Shown: positions 58,777 to 64,000 of the stretch, piece after piece
How positions within the stretch are numbered: position 1 is the stretch's first letter
Layout: every line of letters starts with the position of its first letter
DNA from: Limnephilus marmoratus
Taxonomy: Eukaryota; Arthropoda; Insecta; Trichoptera; Limnephilidae
Reading direction: 5' to 3'
DNA: 64,000 nt
Assembly: GCA_917880885.1 (NCBI GenBank)
Contig: OU862908.1
Span: 50,613,819 to 50,677,818, forward strand
Position numbers and translations under genes: made by a program
The notes under the pieces: model-generated
Told to the model about the DNA's origin: nothing
Databases searched by the model: none
Seen by the model: the letters and a program-made list of their open reading frames with translations, nothing else

Positions 58777-58918
58777 CAGAATGTTTAAAATTCCCCCACT
58801 CTCATCATTACAAGTGGCAAATGTGGCTTGTGCATGGTGGAGGGCTAAACTAGTAGAGAGAGGATAGAGCCCGCGACGCCTCTGTAAAAACCAATAACTA
58901 CCACGCTACCAACCGATT
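58777..58918 (-). mobile_element. tRNA-derived SINE (family A), degraded copy 3
   Basis: The body GCAAATGTGGCTTGTGCATG and the GGAGGGCTAA.. flank align with 50,979-51,122, but the B-box region (AGGATAGAGCCCGCGACG) is decayed and the A-box side (CTACCACGCTACCAACCG) only partly kept. Confidence 0.65.
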
Positions 58919-58977
58919 AGTTATGATATTTACAAACTTCACCTTTAAATTTTCGCCATGTAATCCGCCTCTGTTAC

Positions 58978-59256
58978 ATCGTCCAATATCGCTGATTTTA
59001 AATATTGCCAAAATCTTTGAAAAAATTGTATAAAAAAGATTAACTGAATTTATTAACAAAAATAACATAATTCACAACAACCAATATGGATTTATGAAAA
59101 ATAGAAGTACCCAAGATGCGATTGCCAAATTATCGAACATTATTCAGAACACATTAGACAAATCTTTGAAATGCCTCGGAATCTTCATAGATCTTAAAAA
59201 AGCTTTCGATAGTATTTCTCATGATAAACTTATTAAAAAATTAAACTGTGTTGGGA
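58978..59256 (+). pseudogene. LINE RT fragment, near-copy of 61,257-61,536
   Basis: Encodes the same RT stretch as the larger LINE downstream: PISL-like start, QYGFMKNRSTQDAIAKLSN and CLGIFIDLKKAFDSISHDKL. It includes the first RT catalytic Asp (FIDLKKAFD). A TAA interrupts the frame at about 59,031 (GTATAAAAAAG). It stops abruptly after CTGTGTTGGGA, where the larger copy continues. Both ends are truncated, so it is either an old fragment of a related insertion or a local duplication. It differs from the larger copy at only a few sites. Confidence 0.85.
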
Positions 59257-60169
59257 ACAACAATAATTTTCGCATATTGTGTACCTTCAGAGAACACCGA
59301 GTGGAGGTTATTATTGCAATTATTCTTGCTTCCCGACTAAGTGAAGCTCCTTACTAAATTAAAAATGATGCGAAGGTTTATTTACCATGTCCTCCCTCTA
59401 AATATTCAAAATACTCTCTTAAAAATATTCTCCCCAAGAAAACATTGTTTTCAACATTTGCTGAACTCTGGACTGCAGTCCAGATTAAATTGTGAACACC
59501 TACGCATGGAACCCCGTGACTAGGGCCTATAATATTTAGATAAAATATCAAACCGTTCAATATTACGTACAAATATGGCAAATTTAAAAAAGTTAATATC
59601 TGAAAAAAAAACGAGGTGTTCACATCTGTAATGAAATAAAATGGAAAAATTCCACGCCGTTTTCGCCACAGCTAAATCTAATTTCAAACACGCGAAGTTT
59701 GCGAGATAAAATTAGATTCGAGGTTTGAGATGAAAATATTCCAGTAAAAAAACTTTATGAATTTCATCGTTATTCAGAGATGGTCGACAAACTTGCACTT
59801 CCTGGCGGAATAAATTGCGTTAAACATTTTCCTATTAAAAAACATTTAATTTTCAATTTATAAAAATATTCTCATTTGATTACAATTTCAGGTATCTGTA
59901 TTAAAGGAATGCCGTTGATAGATACCTTTTCTTGTAAAATACCACTGATCACACGTTTCCTAGAAATGTGATATTAATGAATAGATAATACACACTAGAA
60001 ATACTTTCTATGCAGATTTGAATGGAAACCAATACTTTTACCGCTTCTTTTCCATCCGCTTCTTTTCCATTTGCAAGCGCCCTAGCTCTCTTACACTTGC
60101 CTGACATTGTATATTGCTATCAATGCTATCCCATCTGAACTTCATGATGAAAGGTGAAATGTAATTTTA
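59257..60169. other. Non-coding interval
   Basis: No gene recognised. A perfect 16-bp palindrome CTGGACTGCAGTCCAG lies at 59,468-59,483. The rest is AT-rich. Confidence 0.5.
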
Positions 60170-60764
60170 CCCTAGAAGCCTAATCAATGTCATTTTTACC
60201 TATACGCAAACAAATATCTGCTTTCTCTTTCGCACACTTCTTTCGATTGCCCTGATTGATCGAACCAACTTACCTGCCCACAGGAGACGGCGGTGTTGCC
60301 TTGGTAAGTCCCTACATTTTGGAGTTATCGTACTGTTGTAGGTCAATTTGACCTATATTTAGGCTTTTTGTAATTTGATGATGTGTATGAAAAGTATTTA
60401 TGAAGAAAAAATAATTATGTAAAACTGTTCAATTGTTTTAAAACATTTATTGGTTAATAGAAAAAAGAAGATTATGTTTGGTTTTTTTTTTAATGTTTTT
60501 AGTATAAAGAAGCAAACCGAAAGGATCTCATTTTGTACAAAATTTTTGTGTGAATTAGTAATCGTTGTTTTTTCAAAGTCTAATAAATAAATATTATTCT
60601 AATTATGCGTTTTTTCATTGCCTTAATGGTTGTTACGAGTAAATAATGATAAAAAATAATAAATTACATGGAATAAACTACGTTACAAGTGTATTTATCC
60701 ATGTAGGTAAATTTTACCTATGATTGGGCTTTTTATATAGCAAAATATTATTGGGCTTCTAGGG
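60170..60764. mobile_element. piggyBac-like MITE
   Basis: The left end CCCTAGAAGCCTAATC and the right end ATTGGGCTTCTAGGG are inverted repeats of the piggyBac-type CCCTAGAA form. The right flank is TTAA (60,765-60,768), the obligatory target of that superfamily; the left flank is TTTA, one change away. Inside, two related palindromic blocks occur: TAGGTCAATTTGACCTATA (60,341 on) and TAGGTAAATTTTACCTATG (60,705 on), each followed by a GGCTTTTT stretch. At 595 bp with no transposase frame it is non-autonomous. Confidence 0.85.
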
Positions 60765-61029
60765 TTAAGCAAAGAATGGTCAGACTTTTGGATCACCAAA
60801 CACGCTCACGTAGAATTTCCTGTGCACTCTTTATTCGGTGGTCGTTATTTTGTTCTCTTATTCTTATTTTGTTATTCTTCTGTTATTTTGACTCTTGACA
60901 TGCACCGACACAATATTTGGATCAATTGATCAAGTCGCATCTTCCTCGGCGAGGGCGTCCTCACTACTCACCCACTCGTCTCGTTTTTGTCTCTTGTTTT
61001 TACTTGCCTGAAAAATAATCATTTTCAAT
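60765..61029. other. Short non-coding interval
   Basis: The TTAA target site is followed by unremarkable sequence up to the LINE. A C/T-rich patch lies at 60,930-60,990. Confidence 0.5.
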
Positions 61030-61030
61030 C

Positions 61031-62087
61031 AGCCCAGGAAATCGAACACATCATTTCAAGCATGAAGTGAAGATCGGCACCAGGTTTCGATGGAGTTACT
61101 GTCGAAACACTAAAAGCTATCAAAAAACATATTTCAAAACCATTAACACATTTAATCAACATTAGTCTTCAAAGTGGAATATTCCCAACGATATATAAAC
61201 AAACCATCATCACTCCAATTCATAAATCTGGCAACCCAGAAGAATTGACAAATTATCGTCCAATATCGCTGATTTCAAATATTGCCAAAAGCTTTGAAAA
61301 AATTGTAAAAAAAAGTTTAACTGAATTTCTTAACAAAAATAACATAATTCACGACAACCAATATGGATTTATGAAAAATAGAAGTACCCAAGGTGCGATT
61401 GCCAAATTATCGAACATTATTCATACCACATTAGACAAATCTTTGAAATGCCTCGGAATCTTCATAGATCTTAAAAAAGCTTTCGATAGTATTTCTCATG
61501 ATAAACTTATTAAAAAATTAAACTGTGTTGGGATAAACGATAAAGCTCTAAAATGGATAAAAAGCTATTTATTTGAACGACACCAAGTAGTCAAGATAAA
61601 CAACTCCCTAAGTCTACCACTAACAAGTAATTTTGGGATACCTCAAGGCACAGTCCTAGGCCCCCTACTATATATAATTTATGTCAACGATATTTTTAAA
61701 ATACCACTTAACGCAAACATAATATCATATACCGATGACACAGCTATCATAGTGAATGGGATCGACTGGAATAGAGTAAACGAACAAGCAAATAATATCA
61801 TGAACATCTTAAAACATTGGTTTGATACAAATCTTCTCTCATTGAATACTAACAAAACATACTACGTACACATCTCAATCAACAAACTAAAAACACTCCC
61901 CAACACTAAAATAATTATCCACAATAACAAATGTAATAAAATCACATGTTACCAAGGCTGTTCAACATTGCAATCAGTATCAAAAATTAAATATCTCGGA
62001 GTGATAATAGAACAACATATGAAGTGGAAGAGCCATATCTGTGAATTGGTTAAGCGTATCAGAAAGTGTATATATATATATTCATAA
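61031..62087 (+). pseudogene. LINE reverse transcriptase domain
   Basis: The uninterrupted frame is 280 codons from 61245; RT similarity starts earlier (61,031), before a TGA at about 61,066. RT would copy element RNA at a nicked target. Motifs in order: NYRPISLISN (3-12), QYGFMKNRST (39-48), FIDLKKAFDSISHDKL with catalytic Asp near 74, GIPQGTVLGPLL near 131, then YTDD (catalytic pair, with Thr instead of the usual Ala) near 162, and KYLGVIIE. The frame ends in CIYIYS because a (TA)n run at 62,069-62,080 has changed length, shifting the frame before the C-terminal part. With the upstream TGA, the shift and the missing 5' half, the copy is dead. Confidence 0.92.
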
Positions 62088-62526
62088 GATTAAGAAATAT
62101 TTTAAAACTCAACAATCTAAAAAGAGTATACTATGCACTAATCCAGTCATTAATTCAATATGGAATTATTGGATGGGGGGGTCATACAACAATGTACTAA
62201 CCCCGATCAAAGTGATCCAGAAACTAATCATTAAAGTAATCCTAAAGAAACCCTCCACTTATCCAACAGAAACGCTTTTCGCCGATTTCACGGTGCCTCG
62301 AGTAGAGAATATCTTCAAGAAAAATGCAATTATCCAAATTTACAAAGATAATATCATCAAAAAATTTGAAACTCACCAATCAAAAAGATATGAAAACAAC
62401 ATCAAAATACCAAAATTTAATACCAAACTAATGCAAAACAATTATATCTATTTAGGAATAAAGTTTTTCAACAACCTTCCCACTGAAATAAAAAAAAACC
62501 AAAGACATCAATATACTGAAACTTAA
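62079..62526 (+). pseudogene. LINE ORF2 C-terminal domain, frameshifted
   Basis: Continues the RT polypeptide after the (TA)n shift. One frame holds FIRLRNILKLNNLKRVYYAL and QYGIIGW; after a run of seven G near 62,173 the rest is in another frame (GGSYNNVLTPIKVIQKLIIK.., then a Lys/Asn-rich ending with FFNNLPTEI, the usual C-terminal LP-x-x-I signature). Two frame changes thus occur within ~110 bp, both in simple sequence. The stop at 62,524-62,526 probably lies near the natural end of ORF2. Confidence 0.82.
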
Positions 62527-62925
62527 ACTGAAGCTACACTTCATCAGCAATAATTAACTAAATAATTACCTGTTTTTATCTTTCTTTCTAATCTCTATTT
62601 TATTTAGATTCTTCGAATTTTCCTAAGTGCACAATATTTTAGTATGAAAACGTATCTTATGTATGTACACCTACACATATAGATGATCCAGAAGTCTCAA
62701 TTGATCCTATTATATATTTACTTATTGCATAATGTTATTCTATTTCAGTTATAATTAATGTAGGTAATCTCGCTCATCAAGCACAAGAACTAGCTTCTTC
62801 TTTGGTGAGATTGCAATTTTTAAATAATTTCTGTACCGATATTTTGTAATTTATATAACTCCACTGTACAATTATATATCTATATATTAAATAAAAAATT
62901 AAAAATTAAAAATAAAATCGAAATT

Positions 62926-64000
62926 TAGTAGGTATTATCTTTAAACGAATATCATTATAAAAGATATTATTTTTTATCAGTCCGATACAGCGGAGTTAAA
63001 TGTCAAAAATGTTTGATAACCACAAAAAAATAGTTACTTGACAAAAAAAGGTTTACTCGGGAGACCCAAGGCATATTATGTTGCTGTTATTGCTTGAAGT
63101 GAACTTTATATTTTTGTACAAAAGATTCATTTAAAAATTCTGGAAATGACACACTCATTCGAGAACAAAAAAAAAACTTTTCCAGAATTGTTTGAAGAGG
63201 GACGTGCGGACGTGCAAAATATCACGTTTGAATGCGAATGTTTTACCGACTTCTAAATATTTTTCTGGAAAAGCGCGGATTGCACTAGAAATAAATCAAA
63301 AACACCCTTTTAGGCCAGTGCAATTAGCGATCCGCGATCGGAATTATTCCGGTAGTCCCAATTTTTTTATATGTTTTATATACTCATCTAGTGATGTAAA
63401 ATCTGAGTTTTCGACCTTGGGTCACTTGAGCTTTCGCCGCCATTTTGAAAAAACCAGCCAAAATCGAGCCAAAATCTAGTTTTTCTCAAATATCTCGTTT
63501 CCAATAAAAATTTCGGCTAAAGGGTCTTTACAAGTTTAGTAGAACATAAAATTACCAACAATTTTCATTTAAACAATTTTCTTCTATCTCGAATGAATAT
63601 CGAGATATGCAGTAACAAAAATGTATACAAGTTTATAAAAACCGGTAAATTGCTCGACTTGGTTCGGTTTTTTGTGCGTATCACTTTTCCAGTACAATTT
63701 TATGAAAAAATTATTGAGATCAATTTTGTAGAAAATAAAATTTCATAAAAGACGTATGCATATGTTTAATATTTAATTAGGTATCCCGGTTCTAATCCAA
63801 AAAATTCTAAAAAATTAGATCATAAATTGAATTGGTAGTATAGTGTTTTAATCTATGCATACCTAGATTATTCTTTTTTTTAACAATTATTATTGAAATA
63901 ACATGTGACATACATAACAGCAAAATTAACCACCAATTTAAACACAACATATAAATAAAATTATTAATTAGGTACCTACATAGTTGTGGTAAAAAAAAAA
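62926..64000. other. AT-rich interval to the window end
   Basis: A 95-codon frame at 63,192-63,479 has no recognisable domain and is unsupported. GGTACCTACATAG near 63,972 is the lepidopteran-type word. Otherwise nothing was recognised. Confidence 0.5.

Larger units (their letters stand above)
61030..62925 (+). mobile_element. 5'-truncated non-LTR retrotransposon (CR1/L2-like)
   Basis: The insertion begins within the RT domain (QEIEHIISSMK.. then SAPGFDGV) and runs through the ORF2 C-terminus, a ~400-bp 3' region and an A-rich end (AATAAAAAATTAAAAATTAA, 62,889-62,924). Endonuclease and ORF1 are absent. The RT sequence style (NYRPISLISN, IFIDLKKAFDSISHDKL, GIPQGTVLGPLLYIIYVNDI) suggests the CR1/L2 group; the exact clade is inference. 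Confidence 0.85.

Noticed and set aside
59468..59483. 16-bp perfect palindrome CTGGACTGCAGTCCAG as a binding site
   Set aside because: No context supports a function; an isolated palindrome of this size is not strong evidence.
63192..63479. 95-codon frame near the right end
   Set aside because: No recognisable motif and no supporting gene structure; could be chance in this length of sequence.
49469..63985. GTAGGTACCTAC words as regulatory sites
   Set aside because: They are abundant background words in lepidopteran genomes, used here only as weak taxonomic evidence.

Overview
The window reads as repeat-dense heterochromatin from an insect, most likely a moth or butterfly. The Lepidoptera call is inference. 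It rests on recurrent GTAGGTAC/GTACCTAC words, Lepidoptera-style Helitron ends (TC..ATTATAAAAGCGAAAGTTTG to ..CAGCTAG), a piggyBac-like MITE with CCCTAGAAGCC ends beside TTAA, and a CsRn1/Kabuki-type Ty3/gypsy element. I see no host protein-coding gene, rRNA gene or CRISPR array.

Layout. (1) 1-35,250 is one AT-rich tandem satellite that continues off the left edge. Its unit is a ~519-bp higher-order repeat (HOR) made of three diverged monomers (182 + 179 + 158 bp). Each monomer opens with two or three copies of a 22-bp sub-repeat. The array is homogeneous to about 32.77 kb and then decays toward its edge. Within it are multi-HOR block duplications (7,884-bp offset at 1.3-3.9 kb versus 9.2-11.8 kb; 1,592-bp XYZ super-repeats at 26-32.6 kb). 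(2) 35,251-40,568 is a complete-length but broken Ty3/gypsy (CsRn1-clade) retrotransposon on the minus strand, with 546-bp LTRs and a 4-bp AAGT target duplication, inserted into the satellite. (3) 40,573-44,740 is degenerate satellite interrupted by a Ty1/copia integrase remnant, a tRNA-like sequence and a SINE-like element. (4) 44,741-64,000 is non-satellite DNA full of small mobile-element remains: Helitrons with G-rich cores, tRNA-derived SINEs, inverted-repeat (MITE-like) elements, 5'-truncated LINEs and a LINE/SINE pair sharing a structured 3' tail.

The window therefore shows an array edge: a homogenised satellite core, a diverged flank that tolerates insertions, and a transposon graveyard. 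All protein-coding content belongs to retroelements, and every copy has at least one disabling lesion. Long satellites are unusual for lepidopteran autosomes, so a W-linked, subtelomeric or B-chromosome location is possible but cannot be shown from sequence alone.
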